From: CAYXDO01 sp964463485
GTDB taxonomy: Bacteria > Myxococcota > Kuafuiibacteriia > Kuafuiibacteriales > Kuafuiibacteriaceae
Assembly (NCBI GenBank): GCA_964463485.1
Contig: CAYXDO010000054.1
Location: forward strand, 1 to 64,000
Length of the DNA: 64,000 bases
Direction of reading: 5' to 3'
Shown: positions 15,789 to 25,472 of the stretch, one piece after another
Position numbering within the stretch: position 1 is the first letter of the stretch
Layout: every line of letters starts with the position of its first letter
The notes under the pieces: generated by a model
Databases searched by the model: none
What the model was told of the DNA's origin: nothing
What the model saw: only the letters and a program-made list of their open reading frames with translations
Program-made: the position numbers and the translations under genes

Positions 15789-16978
15789 GCCTGATTCCTC
15801 GTTGGCCGCCCGTCCTGCCGTACGATCGTGCTCGCCTCGGCAGAACAACGGAGCAAGACCCCGAGCGCCACCAACACCGAGATCATCGACGAGCCGCCGT
15901 AGGAGACGAACGGGAGCGTGAGCCCCTTGGTCGGCACTAGCGCCGTCACCACAGACATGTTCGTCAGCGCTTGGATCCCAAACCAGCTCGTGATTCCGAA
16001 CGCGAGGTACATCGGGAATCGACAGGACGAACGCACCGCAACGCGCATTCCGCGGCCGATCAACACCGCGAAGGCCAAGAACACGAAGCAGGCGCCGACG
16101 AACCCGAGCTCCTCCCCGACCACCGCGAACACGAAGTCCGTGTGCGACTCGGGGAGGAAGTAGAGCTTCTGGCGACCAGCACCGAGCCCCACTCCGGTCG
16201 CCCCACCCGACCCGAACGCTACGAGCGACTCCCAGACCTGATAGCCAATATCGGAGCGATATGCCTCCGGGTCCAAGAACACGAGCAACCGCGCCCACGC
16301 GTGCGGATGGCTCGCGACGTACGTGTAGCCAGCGGGAATCGCCAGCACGACGCCGAGCACCAGATAGCCGATCTTGGTCCCCGCCACGAAGAGCATGAGG
16401 CCCAAGATGGTCATGACGATCATGCTGGTGCCGAAGTCCGGCTGCGCGATCACGAAAGCCACGAGCGTACTGCACACCAAGACGTGCGGAAGAAAGCCGA
16501 CCGAGAACGTCTTCACTTGGTCGCGCTTCTTCGCGAGGCTGTGAGAGAGGTAGATGATCACCGCGAGCTTGCTGAGCTCACCGGGCTGAATGCGCACGGG
16601 CCCTAGCGAAATCCATCGCAGCGCGCCGTTCACGCGGCGGCCCACGCCGGGAATGAAGACCGCGATCAGCAGCAGCAATGTCCCGACGAGGATCGGATAG
16701 GTCCACTTGCTCCAGCGCTCGGTCGGGATTCGAATCATCACGAACATTCCGACCAAGCCGATGGCGATCGAGACGACGTGGCGAATCAGGTAGCCCGTGG
16801 AGCTCCCTGTCGATTCGACGGATCGAACCGCCGTCGCGCTGTAGACCATGACCGTCCCCACGGCGAGCAGCGCTACAGCCGCAGCGAGGATCCAAGGATC
16901 GACACTTCGAGCCAGCCGGCTCTTCGAGAAGCCGACCGGGATCGGCATCGTGGTCGGAGCGTCACCGGCCGCGGCCAT
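15785..16978 (-). CDS. ftsW: Peptidoglycan polymerase FtsW (SEDS family)
   Basis: 397 residues from ATG 16978, which overlaps the end of murD by 17 bases. About ten hydrophobic segments are visible. SEDS motifs include RRVNGALRWISLGPVRIQPGE, FLPESHTDFVFAVVGEELGF and LPFVSYGGSSMISVLVALG. FtsW polymerises lipid II at the septum together with FtsI, which is encoded in the same cluster. The order murD-ftsW-murG is standard. Confidence 0.96.
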   Translation of the reverse strand: MAAAGDAPTTMPIPVGFSKSRLARSVDPWILAAAVALLAVGTVMVYSATAVRSVESTGSSTGYLIRHVVSIAIGLVGMFVMIRIPTERWSKWTYPILVGTLLLLIAVFIPGVGRRVNGALRWISLGPVRIQPGELSKLAVIIYLSHSLAKKRDQVKTFSVGFLPHVLVCSTLVAFVIAQPDFGTSMIVMTILGLMLFVAGTKIGYLVLGVVLAIPAGYTYVASHPHAWARLLVFLDPEAYRSDIGYQVWESLVAFGSGGATGVGLGAGRQKLYFLPESHTDFVFAVVGEELGFVGACFVFLAFAVLIGRGMRVAVRSSCRFPMYLAFGITSWFGIQALTNMSVVTALVPTKGLTLPFVSYGGSSMISVLVALGVLLRCSAEASTIVRQDGRPTRNQA

Positions 16979-18395
16979 CGTTGCCCTCCATTTCCAAAAC
17001 GAGGCGCCGCATGGTGTCGCCTCGCTCTTCGTAGTTCTTGAATTGATCGAAAGAGGAGCAGGCCGGGGACAGGAGCACCGACCAGCCGGGCCCCGCGAGC
17101 TCCCGCGCGCGCATGAGCGCGTTCCCGAGATCGCCCTTCTCCTCGATCGGGATCCGTCCGCTGAAGGCACGAACTGCGATGGGCGTCGCTTCGCCGATGG
17201 CCAACACGTGCTTCACGTCTCGTGACGACGACAGCTCGACCAAGGGATCCCAGGGCGCGCCCTTGTCGCGACCTCCGACGATCAGCACCTTCGGACCGTC
17301 GACGGCGTTCACCGCCGTCATCACCGAGTCGATGTTCGTCGCCTTGCTGTCGTTCAGATATCGAGCGCCGCCGATCGTGCCGACGAGCTCGATTCGATGG
17401 GGAAGGCCGAGGAAGGACGAGATGCCCTCGCGGAGCCCATCGATCGACGCGCCGAAGACCCGCGCGCACTCGAGCGCGGCCGCTGCGTTCGAGGCGTTGT
17501 GCCGGCCAGGCAGGCGATCGTTCCGGAGCTCGATCTCGAACACGTCGCCATTCGACCTCGTGTGAAGACTGCCGGCAAAAAAATGGGTTCCCGCCGCGTT
17601 TGTTCGTTCGTCGTCGTTCCGCGTCGAAAACCAGCGAATGCGCCCTCCGGCGCGTTCTGCGGCGCGTACGCAGGTTTCGTCCTCGGCGTTCATGACGCCG
17701 ATCCCGGTGGGCGAGCGCAGCTCGAGGATGCGCTCCTTGGCCCGCGCGTAGGTCTCGACGTCCGCGTAGCGGTCCGTGTGATCGGGCGTGAGGTTCAACC
17801 AACACGCGACCTCGAAGCGCGCGGTCACGAGGGCCTCGAGCTGATACGAAGAGAGCTCCACCACCGCGACGTCCACCGCTTCGCCCGAAGCCGCGAGCTC
17901 ACAGAGAGGACGGCCCAGATTGCCTCCCACGAAAGCTCGAAGCTTCGAGGTCGCCAGAAGATGCCCGGCGAGCGCGGTGGTCGTCGATTTTCCGTTGGTG
18001 CCGGTGACACCGAGCAGAGGCGCAGTCACGAACCAGCTCGCCAGCTCGAGCTCGCCCACGGTTCGATCCAAAGCGCCTCGGAGCGCGGGATGCTCACGCG
18101 GCACACCGGGGCTCAACACCACCAGATCAGCCGCGTCGATCCGAGACCGCTCCAGCTTCTCGAGCGCGAGCTCGTCCGCGGGATCGGAGGCGCGATCGTC
18201 CAAGATGCTCGGGCTCTGGCCCTTGGCCCTCAATAGTTGCGCGGCCGCTCGACCGCTTCGTCCACCCCCCACGACGGCCACGTTCAACTTGGACGACCCG
18301 AGCGCCGAGCGAACCTTCGCTACGTGCTCGACGAGCGCGGCGCTCGGTCGAAACGTGGAGCCGCGAGGTGCGGCCATGCCTGCTGGACCCGCCAC
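16962..18395 (-). CDS. murD: UDP-N-acetylmuramoylalanine--D-glutamate ligase MurD
   Basis: 477 residues from GTG 18395, chosen for the GAGGTG ribosome site just upstream (ATG 18377 is in frame). LNVAVVGGGRSGRAAAQLL is the Rossmann entry, LLGVTGTNGKSTTTALAGHL the ATP loop and WLNLTPDHTDRY the metal-binding segment. GGARYLNDSKATNIDSVMTA and LIVGGRDKGAPWDPL form the C-terminal domain motifs. It adds D-glutamate to UDP-MurNAc-L-Ala. It starts 4 bases after the mraY stop. Confidence 0.95.
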   Translation of the reverse strand: MAGPAGMAAPRGSTFRPSAALVEHVAKVRSALGSSKLNVAVVGGGRSGRAAAQLLRAKGQSPSILDDRASDPADELALEKLERSRIDAADLVVLSPGVPREHPALRGALDRTVGELELASWFVTAPLLGVTGTNGKSTTTALAGHLLATSKLRAFVGGNLGRPLCELAASGEAVDVAVVELSSYQLEALVTARFEVACWLNLTPDHTDRYADVETYARAKERILELRSPTGIGVMNAEDETCVRAAERAGGRIRWFSTRNDDERTNAAGTHFFAGSLHTRSNGDVFEIELRNDRLPGRHNASNAAAALECARVFGASIDGLREGISSFLGLPHRIELVGTIGGARYLNDSKATNIDSVMTAVNAVDGPKVLIVGGRDKGAPWDPLVELSSSRDVKHVLAIGEATPIAVRAFSGRIPIEEKGDLGNALMRARELAGPGWSVLLSPACSSFDQFKNYEERGDTMRRLVLEMEGNDGRGR

Positions 18396-18398
18396 GAA

Positions 18399-19487
18399 TC
18401 ACCTCAGCTTGAGCGACGCGAGGCCGAGCATCGCGAGCAACACGGACACGATCCAGAAGCGAACGATCACCTTCGGCTCGGGCCAGCCAATCAGCTCGAA
18501 GTGGTGATGAAGCGGCGCCATCTTGAAGATGCGTTTCTTGCGCAGCTTGAATGACGCGACCTGCAACATCACCGAGAGCGCCTCGGCGAGAAACAAACCG
18601 TGAATCACCGCGCTCGCGAACTCGTTCTTGGTGACGACGGCCAGGGCCCCGAGCGCTCCACCAAGCGAGAGCGAGCCGACGTCGCCCATGAAGACTTCGG
18701 CGGGATGTGCGTTGTACCAGAGGAACCCGAGGCCCGAGCCAGCCATCGCCGCGCAAAAGACAGCGAGCTCCTCAGCTCCCGGAAGCGCAGGAATGCGCAG
18801 ATACTCGGCGAGGTTGAAGCCCGAGAGCGTCGAGCCCGCGGCATAGGCGAGGATCAAGAACACCACCGAGCTGATCACCGTGGGGACGATCGCGAGGCCG
18901 TCGAGACCGTCGGTGAGATTGAGCGCGTTGGACGTTCCCATCAGGACGATCAGCGCAAAGATCATGTAGGGCACGAGCCCGATGTCGGGGCTCGAGATGG
19001 TCGGCTTGACGAAAGGAAAGGCGAGCTTGGTGTCGTAGCTCGTGGTGAAGAGCAAGAACGCCATCGCCCCCAGCCCGAAGAGAAATTGTGCGAGCAGCTT
19101 GTAGCGGCCCGAAAGACCCTTGGTGTTCTTCTTCGAAACCTTCAAATAGTCGTCGAGGAATCCTATGAGCCCGTAGCCGAGCAGCACGATCATCACGAAC
19201 CACAGGTATGGGTTTTTGAGGTCAGCCCACATCAACACGGGAACGGTGATGCAGAAGAGGATCAGCGTCCCGCCCATCGTGGGCGTGTCCTTTTTCTTTT
19301 CGATGTGCGCCTGAGGACCGTCATCGCGGATCTGCTGTCCGACCTTGAGACGGCGAAGCCACTCGATGAACGTGGGGCCGAGCAAGATCGACAGCAGGAG
19401 CGCAGTAGCGGCCGCAGCCAGAATGCGAGTCGATGGATAGCGGAAGAGGTTGATCCCCATCCGCTCGAACAAGAGCCAGTACAACAT
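18399..19487 (-). CDS. mraY: Phospho-N-acetylmuramoyl-pentapeptide transferase MraY
   Basis: 362 residues from ATG 19487, directly after the murF stop. Ten hydrophobic segments are interrupted by KKKDTPTMGGTLIL and GFLDDYLKV (the catalytic DD pair). NALNLTDGLDGLAI, GFLWYNAHPAEVFMGDVGSL and MAPLHHHFELIGWPEPKVIV are the UDP-substrate and tunicamycin-sensitive loops. It makes lipid I on the inner membrane. Confidence 0.96.
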   Translation of the reverse strand: MLYWLLFERMGINLFRYPSTRILAAAATALLLSILLGPTFIEWLRRLKVGQQIRDDGPQAHIEKKKDTPTMGGTLILFCITVPVLMWADLKNPYLWFVMIVLLGYGLIGFLDDYLKVSKKNTKGLSGRYKLLAQFLFGLGAMAFLLFTTSYDTKLAFPFVKPTISSPDIGLVPYMIFALIVLMGTSNALNLTDGLDGLAIVPTVISSVVFLILAYAAGSTLSGFNLAEYLRIPALPGAEELAVFCAAMAGSGLGFLWYNAHPAEVFMGDVGSLSLGGALGALAVVTKNEFASAVIHGLFLAEALSVMLQVASFKLRKKRIFKMAPLHHHFELIGWPEPKVIVRFWIVSVLLAMLGLASLKLR

Positions 19488-19488
19488 C

Positions 19489-20907
19489 TCAGTTCGTCCC
19501 CTCGAGTCGTTCGATGAAACGTTCCATCCGAATGCCCCGCGAACCCTTGACGAGCACGAAGTCGCCACTTCGAAGCCGCGGCTCGAGCCACGCGAAAAGC
19601 GAACCTTCGTCGGTCTCGTGCCGCGCCTCGAGGCCACCGCGATCGGCCTCCCGCGCGATCGGCGCTGCCTCGGGACCGAACGCGGCCACGAGATCGGCAC
19701 GGGCCAAAACCAACGCCTGCCCGACCTTCGCGTGCTCGTCCGCGGAGAACGTCCCGAGCTCTCGCATCTCGCCGAGCAGCGCCACGAACCGCGCACCTTC
19801 GTGCTTCGCGAGCCGCGAGATCGTCTCGATCGCCGCTACCATCGAGGCGGTGTTGGCGTTGTAGCAGTCGTCGATCACTCGAACGCGCCCGACGTGCTTC
19901 ACCATGAGCCGACCCTTCGGCACCGAGACGGAAGCGAGTCCAGGCTCGATCGTGTCGCGGGACGCCAGACCCGGAATCGCGGTCACCGCAGCGACGGCGG
20001 CCGCCGCGTTCAGGGCGTTGTGTCCGCCGATCAGCGGAAGGAACGCCGTGAGCGGCGCCCCGTCGATCATCATGCGAATCTCCTGTCCTTCTCCGCTCGG
20101 CTCCGCGGCCAGGAGCTGAACGTGCGCGGTCTCCGAACGCCCGAAGGTCCTAACGCTCTTCACCGAAGAGACTCGGGCCGCGTGCATCACCAACGCGTCG
20201 TCGGCGTTGGCCACACACACGCCACGGTCGCGGTCCAACCCGAGGAAGAGCTCGCCCTTGGCGGCCGCCACTGCCTCGATCGAGCCGAGCATCCCGATGT
20301 GCGCAGGCCCAACGTTCGTCACGACGCCGACGTCTGGCCGAGCGATCTCGGTGAGTCGCGCGATCTCCCCTCGCGCGTTCATGCCCATCTCGATCACCGC
20401 GACCTCGTGAGAGCTGTCGAGGCCGAAGAGCGTCATCGGCACGCCGACCAAGTTGTTCAAGTTGCCCTGAGTCGCGAGCACGCGTCTGGAGACGCCCAGC
20501 AGCGAAGCCATGAGCTCCTTGGTGGTGGTCTTTCCGTTGGAACCGGTGAGCCCGAAGACGGGCAGCTCGAAGTGAGCTCGGTGTGCGCGAGCGAGGTCTC
20601 CGAGCGCCGCGAGCGTGTCGCTCACGACGACGATCGTGACGCGCTTCGACAGCGCCTCGAGGCGCTCCTCGGTGAGCCCTCCCCGCTCGTCGACGATCAG
20701 ACCTCGCGCGCCCGCATCAACCGCTTTGTTCACAAACGAATGGGCGTCGAAGCGTTCCCCGCGGAGCGCGACGAAGAGCTGATTTTGGAGGGGGTCGCGG
20801 GTATCGGTGCTGATGCCGTCGACGAGCACGTCGCCGGAGCCTCGCAAGCGGCCGCCGGTGGCGAGGGCGACCGCGCGCATGCTGAGTTGAAGCGCTCGCT
20901 GATTCAC
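19489..20907 (-). CDS. murF: UDP-N-acetylmuramoyl-tripeptide--D-alanyl-D-alanine ligase MurF
   Basis: 472 residues from a GTG at 20907 whose GTGA overlaps the murE stop. The N-terminal domain has GISTDTRDPLQNQLFVALRG. The ATP loop is VFGLTGSNGKTTTKELMASL, and VAVIEMGMNARGEI plus VVTNVGPAHIGMLGS are MurF motifs. VRVIDDCYNANTASMVAAIE belongs to the C-terminal domain. It adds D-Ala-D-Ala to the stem peptide. ddl, which makes that dipeptide, is not in this window. Confidence 0.95.
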   Translation of the reverse strand: MNQRALQLSMRAVALATGGRLRGSGDVLVDGISTDTRDPLQNQLFVALRGERFDAHSFVNKAVDAGARGLIVDERGGLTEERLEALSKRVTIVVVSDTLAALGDLARAHRAHFELPVFGLTGSNGKTTTKELMASLLGVSRRVLATQGNLNNLVGVPMTLFGLDSSHEVAVIEMGMNARGEIARLTEIARPDVGVVTNVGPAHIGMLGSIEAVAAAKGELFLGLDRDRGVCVANADDALVMHAARVSSVKSVRTFGRSETAHVQLLAAEPSGEGQEIRMMIDGAPLTAFLPLIGGHNALNAAAAVAAVTAIPGLASRDTIEPGLASVSVPKGRLMVKHVGRVRVIDDCYNANTASMVAAIETISRLAKHEGARFVALLGEMRELGTFSADEHAKVGQALVLARADLVAAFGPEAAPIAREADRGGLEARHETDEGSLFAWLEPRLRSGDFVLVKGSRGIRMERFIERLEGTN

Positions 20908-22922
20908 GTATCTCCGTCCTTTTTAGGCGGTGGTCTGCCGTCCTCCGGCGCGGCTGGAGTGGCTGGGGCACTAGGCGAAGGACTAGGCGCAGGGCTAGGC
21001 GAGGGACCGGGCGCAGGGCCAGGCGCAGGAGGTGGCGGCAGAGGAGGAAGCGCGAGCCCCGAGAGCGGGGGCAGCGGAGGGAGCCCATTCGGAAGAGGCG
21101 GCAAGGCTCCGATCGGCGCTCCGATCGGCGGGAGCGCACCGAGACCGGGAAGCGGCTGGGACAAGATCGATGCGGGCTCCTGCACCGCAGGCCCCGGCGG
21201 CACGCTCGCGACCGGCGGCGTCGAAAAAACTTCCACGATCTGCGCCGACGAGATGTTCGACTCGGCCACAAGAGGCTCCGCCGAGACGATCTCCTCGATG
21301 TCGTCCATCGATACTTCGGCCTCCCCTTCGAGGACTGGCTTCACGGCGATCACTTCGGGCTCTTCCTCCTCGGGCTCGTCCTTCGACAGAACCTCGGGAG
21401 GTGGTGGCGGAAGTCCCGCCAGGGCGCGATGAGCCTCTTCGCGGTCGTCAAAGCGCAGCATGGCGTCGCGAATGATTTGGTACCGCTCGTGACCCTTGCC
21501 GGCGATCACGAGCACGTCGTCTTTGCCGACCATTCGGGTCGCCGTGCGAATTGCGTTGCGACGATCGAGCTCGACCATGAACGTCTTGGGGCCGACCGCC
21601 GCGTCGGTCTTCCTCATGCCGCCGGCTTCGAGACCCTGTCTGACGGCAGTCGCGATTTTCTCGGGATCCTCACTCCGCGGATTGTCGCTCGTGAGGATGG
21701 CGAAGTCGGCGTGCTCGGCGACGACTTGGCCCATCTTGGGACGCTTGTCGGTATCGCGATCGCCTCCGCAGCCAAACACCACGACGAGCCGGCCCTTGGT
21801 CAACGGCCGCAACGTCGTGAGCACTCGCATCAGCGCATCGGGGGTGTGAGCATAGTCGACGAAGACCTTTTTGCCCTCTTCGTTTGGCACCGGTTCGAGA
21901 CGCCCGGGCACGCGTTCGAGCGCAGAGAGACCACGAACGACGCGGGCCTTCGAGAAGCCCATCGCGAGCGCCATGCCGATGGCGACCATGGCGTTCGAGA
22001 GGTTGTGTGCACCGACGAGCGGAAGCTCGAGGCTCCAGACCCCCTTCGGCGTCTTCACGCGGGCGCGCGTCCCTTCGAGGGTGTAGGTCGCTTCGAGCGC
22101 GACGACGTCGCCTTCGACGGAGGGGTTGATCGAGACGCGCAGCGCCTTGGCTCCCCAGAGGCTCACCAACTCGGCCCCGCGAGGGTCGTCGACGTTGATC
22201 ACGGCGATTCGCCCTCGCGCGCGGCTCTTCCGGAGCACTTCGGTGAAGAGCTTCGACTTGCTCGAAAAATATTGTTCGAGGGTCTTGTGATAATCGAGGT
22301 GGTCCTGAGTCAGGTTGGTGAAGCCGGCCACCTTGAAATGAATGCCCGCGACGCGCTGCTGATCGAGAGCGTGGGACGAGACTTCCATGGCCACGTGCGA
22401 CACGCCCGAATCCAACATGCGCTTCAGGATCCCTTGGAGCTGAACGGGTTCGGGCGTGGTGTGCTCGAGCGAAAACGAGGCGCCGTCGAAGCGACACTCG
22501 ATGGTACCAATCAACCCGACCTTGCGAGCGGCGGCGCGCATGATCGAGTCGAGCATGAACGTGACCGTCGTCTTGCCGTTGGTACCGGTGACACCCGCGA
22601 CGAGCATCTTTCGCGACGGCTGACCGGCGAAGTTCGCCGCCGCCAACGCGAGCGCGCGCCGGGTGTCTTCCACGAGAACGACCTGAGCTTTGTCGGAGGC
22701 CTCGAGATCATCCGGCCAACTCTCCGCCAAGACCGCGGAGGCACCGCGCCCGATTGCAGAAGGGATGAACTCGTGGCCGTCAGCGCGATTTCCACGGAGC
22801 GCTACGAAGAGCACGCCGGGCTTGGCTTTGCGCGAGTCGGTGACGACGTCTTCGATTTCGACGTCCATGCGACCGCGACGGTCGGTGATCGAAAGGCCGG
22901 AGATGATTCGGTCGAGCTTCAT
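20904..22922 (-). CDS. murE: MurE (meso-diaminopimelate-adding ligase) with a long proline-rich C-terminal tail
   Basis: 672 residues, where MurE proteins are usually near 490-510. Residues 1-505 are complete: DSRKAKPGVLFVALRG, VAGVTGTNGKTTVTFML (ATP loop), GFTNLTQDHLDYH, VDYAHTPDALMRVL. The LTSDNPRSEDP motif (D413-N-P-R) specifies meso-diaminopimelate. From about 505 an acidic stretch (EPEEEEPEV) leads into an extremely Pro/Leu/Ala-rich tail with PPLPPL and PSPSPAPS runs and a Lys/Asp end. The tail is in frame with no stop and looks disordered. Its ATG overlaps the ftsI stop as ATGA. Confidence 0.93.
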   Translation of the reverse strand: MKLDRIISGLSITDRRGRMDVEIEDVVTDSRKAKPGVLFVALRGNRADGHEFIPSAIGRGASAVLAESWPDDLEASDKAQVVLVEDTRRALALAAANFAGQPSRKMLVAGVTGTNGKTTVTFMLDSIMRAAARKVGLIGTIECRFDGASFSLEHTTPEPVQLQGILKRMLDSGVSHVAMEVSSHALDQQRVAGIHFKVAGFTNLTQDHLDYHKTLEQYFSSKSKLFTEVLRKSRARGRIAVINVDDPRGAELVSLWGAKALRVSINPSVEGDVVALEATYTLEGTRARVKTPKGVWSLELPLVGAHNLSNAMVAIGMALAMGFSKARVVRGLSALERVPGRLEPVPNEEGKKVFVDYAHTPDALMRVLTTLRPLTKGRLVVVFGCGGDRDTDKRPKMGQVVAEHADFAILTSDNPRSEDPEKIATAVRQGLEAGGMRKTDAAVGPKTFMVELDRRNAIRTATRMVGKDDVLVIAGKGHERYQIIRDAMLRFDDREEAHRALAGLPPPPPEVLSKDEPEEEEPEVIAVKPVLEGEAEVSMDDIEEIVSAEPLVAESNISSAQIVEVFSTPPVASVPPGPAVQEPASILSQPLPGLGALPPIGAPIGALPPLPNGLPPLPPLSGLALPPLPPPPAPGPAPGPSPSPAPSPSPSAPATPAAPEDGRPPPKKDGDT

Positions 22923-25126
22923 GTCTCGCTCCCGCTGCTCTTCCCCTCAGGGGAGAGCACGAGCTCGCACCGAGCACCTCGCTCCAGCTTCGCTCCGGGG
23001 GGAGGATCCTGGGAAACGACGCGACCGGTGCCGTTCAGCACGAGGTCGCAACCGACCTCAGCAGAACGGTCTAGCACTTCGCGAAGTCCAAGACCCGCGA
23101 AGTTCGGCATCGCCCGCACGCCCTCCTCCGCACCTTCGGTTTCGAACGCGTCGGACTCGAGGACGCTCTCCCAGGCCTCCAGAGAGGGCGCGACTGCCGG
23201 ATCGTCGGCCGCCATTGGCTCGTCCACGCGAGCGCACCGCCCCGAACCGTCGCTCCCGCAGCCAGCGACCTCGTCGAAAGTCATTCCACCTCCGACCCAC
23301 TTGGCCGTACCTTGGGCTGTCGGCGCCTCGCGCTCGAAGGCAGCCAGATATTTGGCTCGCGCCTCAGGGTCCTCCGGAAAGACCTCGAGCGCCGACAGCG
23401 CCGCGATCGCGATGTTCTTGAACGCGGGTGCGGCCACGATGCCGCCGTAGATGGCCTTCTTTGGCTCGTCGATGAGTACGAGCGAGACGATCTCGGGGCG
23501 ATCGGCGGGTACGAAGCCGACGAAGGACGACGTGTACAGGCTGTGGCTGTAGGCGCGCGTGTTCGGGTCGACCTTCTGCGCGGTCCCCGTTTTTCCAGCC
23601 ACGACGAAGCCAGGGATCGCGGCCTTGATCGCGGTGCCGCCCGCCTTGGTTACTTCGGTCATCATCTCGGTGACCTGGCGTGCGGTCCGTTCCGAAATCA
23701 CGCGCTCAGACTCCGGTCGAGGCGTCGGAACCCAATCCGATCCCGGGGTCTTGGCTCGCGTGGCCATGATCAGTCGGGGTCGGACGAAGAGACCTCCGCT
23801 CGCGATCACTCCAGCCGCCTGCACGACCTGGAGCGGCGTCACGGCGAGGCCTTGGCCAAACGAGATGTTGACCAACGAGATTTCGCGCCACTTCTCCCAG
23901 TGCCGAAGCAACCCCTTCAACTCACCTGGGAGCTCCACGCCGGTGGGCTCGCCAAAGCCAAAACGGCGCGTCCAAGTGTGCAGCCTCTCGCGGCCCATAC
24001 GCAGACCAATTTTGGCAGTGCAAATGTTGGAGCTGACTTTGAGGATCTCCGGAACGGTCAGTACGCCGTGCGGGTGAGTATCTCGGATGGTCCGGCTCGC
24101 GACGTGCCAACGTCCCAGCTCGCAGTCGAAGCGGTCCTCGGTGGTCACGATCTCGTCCTCGAGCGCACCGGCGATGGTCAGAACCTTCATCGTCGAGCCG
24201 GGCTCGAACACGGAGCTGATCCCGCGATTTTGGTGTTCCCGAGGTCCCGTCCCCGCCAAATCGTTGGGGTTGTAGGTCGGGTAGCTCGCCATCGAGAGGA
24301 TCTCGCCGGTGCGGGCGCGCATGACGATCGCGACGCCGGCGCTCGCACCGTTCTCCTCTACGGCTTTCTTGAGCTCGGATTCGGTGACGTATTGGGTGTG
24401 TCGATCGAGGCTGAGCTGAACGTCCGTCCCTTCGAGCACGGCCTGCGGAACGAAGCCTTCCTGCAACACGGAGTGGCCGAGCGCGTCCCTCAGTCCTGGG
24501 ACCTCGAAGCTCTTGCCGCGCAGCGACTCGTCGAGCTGTCGCTCGAGGCCGGCCTTTCCGTGACCGTCCGTGCCCATGAACCCAAGCACGTGAGACGCGA
24601 GCTCGTGGTCGGAATAGAACCGCTGCGGCTCGGGCCGCGTGCCGATCCCGACGATCCCCATCGAGAGAACTCGACGCGCGATATCGGGCCCGACCTTGCG
24701 CCGCAGGTATGCGAAGTACTTGTCGGAGGTGAGCTTCTCGAGCAGTCGATCTTCGGGCACGCCCAAGATCGGCGAGAGCTGCTTGGCGACGCCCACCGGA
24801 TCCGAGATCCGCTTCGGCTCCGCGTAGATCGAATCGACCTCGATGCTCACCGCCAAGTCGGCGCCATGCCGGTCCTTGAACACGCCTCGCTTCGCCACGC
24901 CGCGCTCGATGGTCGAGGCCTGACGATCTGCGGCCTCGGCATAACGTTGGCCATTTCGAATCTGGAGGTCGTAGGCGCGAGTCACGAAGGCGGCGGACCC
25001 GAGCGCGAGCGCTCCCGCGACGAGGAGCATCCGCTTCTGTGCGGCCACGCGCACCGCGTCCCAGTCGTCCCCTTTGGCAGAGGGCGATCGGTACAGAGGT
25101 CGGCGACGATCCGAAGCGCGGCTCAC
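22919..25126 (-). CDS. ftsI: Septal class B penicillin-binding protein FtsI (PBP3) with PASTA domain
   Basis: 735 residues from GTG 25126, whose GTGA overlaps the ftsL stop. One membrane span (MLLVAGALALGSAAFVTRAY) precedes the PBP dimerisation domain. The transpeptidase has FEPGSTMKVL (active S311), KVSSNICTA (SxN) and VAGKTGTAQK (KTG). After a linker of about 100 acidic residues, MPNFAGLGLREVLDRSAEVG to ARCELVLSPEG is a single PASTA domain. It crosslinks septal peptidoglycan with FtsW. Confidence 0.94.
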   Translation of the reverse strand: MSRASDRRRPLYRSPSAKGDDWDAVRVAAQKRMLLVAGALALGSAAFVTRAYDLQIRNGQRYAEAADRQASTIERGVAKRGVFKDRHGADLAVSIEVDSIYAEPKRISDPVGVAKQLSPILGVPEDRLLEKLTSDKYFAYLRRKVGPDIARRVLSMGIVGIGTRPEPQRFYSDHELASHVLGFMGTDGHGKAGLERQLDESLRGKSFEVPGLRDALGHSVLQEGFVPQAVLEGTDVQLSLDRHTQYVTESELKKAVEENGASAGVAIVMRARTGEILSMASYPTYNPNDLAGTGPREHQNRGISSVFEPGSTMKVLTIAGALEDEIVTTEDRFDCELGRWHVASRTIRDTHPHGVLTVPEILKVSSNICTAKIGLRMGRERLHTWTRRFGFGEPTGVELPGELKGLLRHWEKWREISLVNISFGQGLAVTPLQVVQAAGVIASGGLFVRPRLIMATRAKTPGSDWVPTPRPESERVISERTARQVTEMMTEVTKAGGTAIKAAIPGFVVAGKTGTAQKVDPNTRAYSHSLYTSSFVGFVPADRPEIVSLVLIDEPKKAIYGGIVAAPAFKNIAIAALSALEVFPEDPEARAKYLAAFEREAPTAQGTAKWVGGGMTFDEVAGCGSDGSGRCARVDEPMAADDPAVAPSLEAWESVLESDAFETEGAEEGVRAMPNFAGLGLREVLDRSAEVGCDLVLNGTGRVVSQDPPPGAKLERGARCELVLSPEGKSSGSET

Positions 25127-25470
25127 CGATTCTCCCCGACCGTCCGCACGAACACGATCTGCTCGGGCCTCGGTGGCGTGAGCCCGAACTTCTCCTGCGC
25201 GAGCGCCTCGAGTCGACGCGGCGACCGCAGGCTGGATATTTCGCTGCGAAGGGAGCTCTTCTCCTCCACCAACCGCCGGTGCTCGGCGCCCGCACGCGAG
25301 ATTTGATAGCCGAGCCGAACCGTCGCGACTCGCGTCCATACGAAAAAAATCGCCGCGACGACCACCGGTGCCGCCAGCCCAACGACGAGCACGGGCAGCG
25401 CAAGCTCTCGACCCAGCCCCTCGACGAAGCCGCGCACGTCGGCCGCCATCCTTGCTCTCTGTCTCGACAC
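25123..25470 (-). CDS. ftsL: Cell division protein FtsL-like
   Basis: 115 residues from GTG 25470 with GGAGG 7 bases upstream. A short tail, one membrane span (VLVVGLAAPVVVAAIFFVW) and a coiled coil (EHRRLVEEKSSLRSEISSL) ending in RRLEALAQEKFGLTPPRPEQ match the FtsL/DivIC fold. Identification rests on topology and position between rsmH and ftsI. It would bridge FtsB/FtsQ with FtsW/FtsI. Confidence 0.82.
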   Translation of the reverse strand: MSRQRARMAADVRGFVEGLGRELALPVLVVGLAAPVVVAAIFFVWTRVATVRLGYQISRAGAEHRRLVEEKSSLRSEISSLRSPRRLEALAQEKFGLTPPRPEQIVFVRTVGENR

Positions 25471-25472
25471 AG

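Noticed and set aside
19450..25306. Plus-strand open frames of 660, 673 and 664 codons
   Set aside because: They mirror murF/murE, murE/ftsI and ftsI on the opposite strand and read as Arg/Asp/His-rich shadow sequence without domains.
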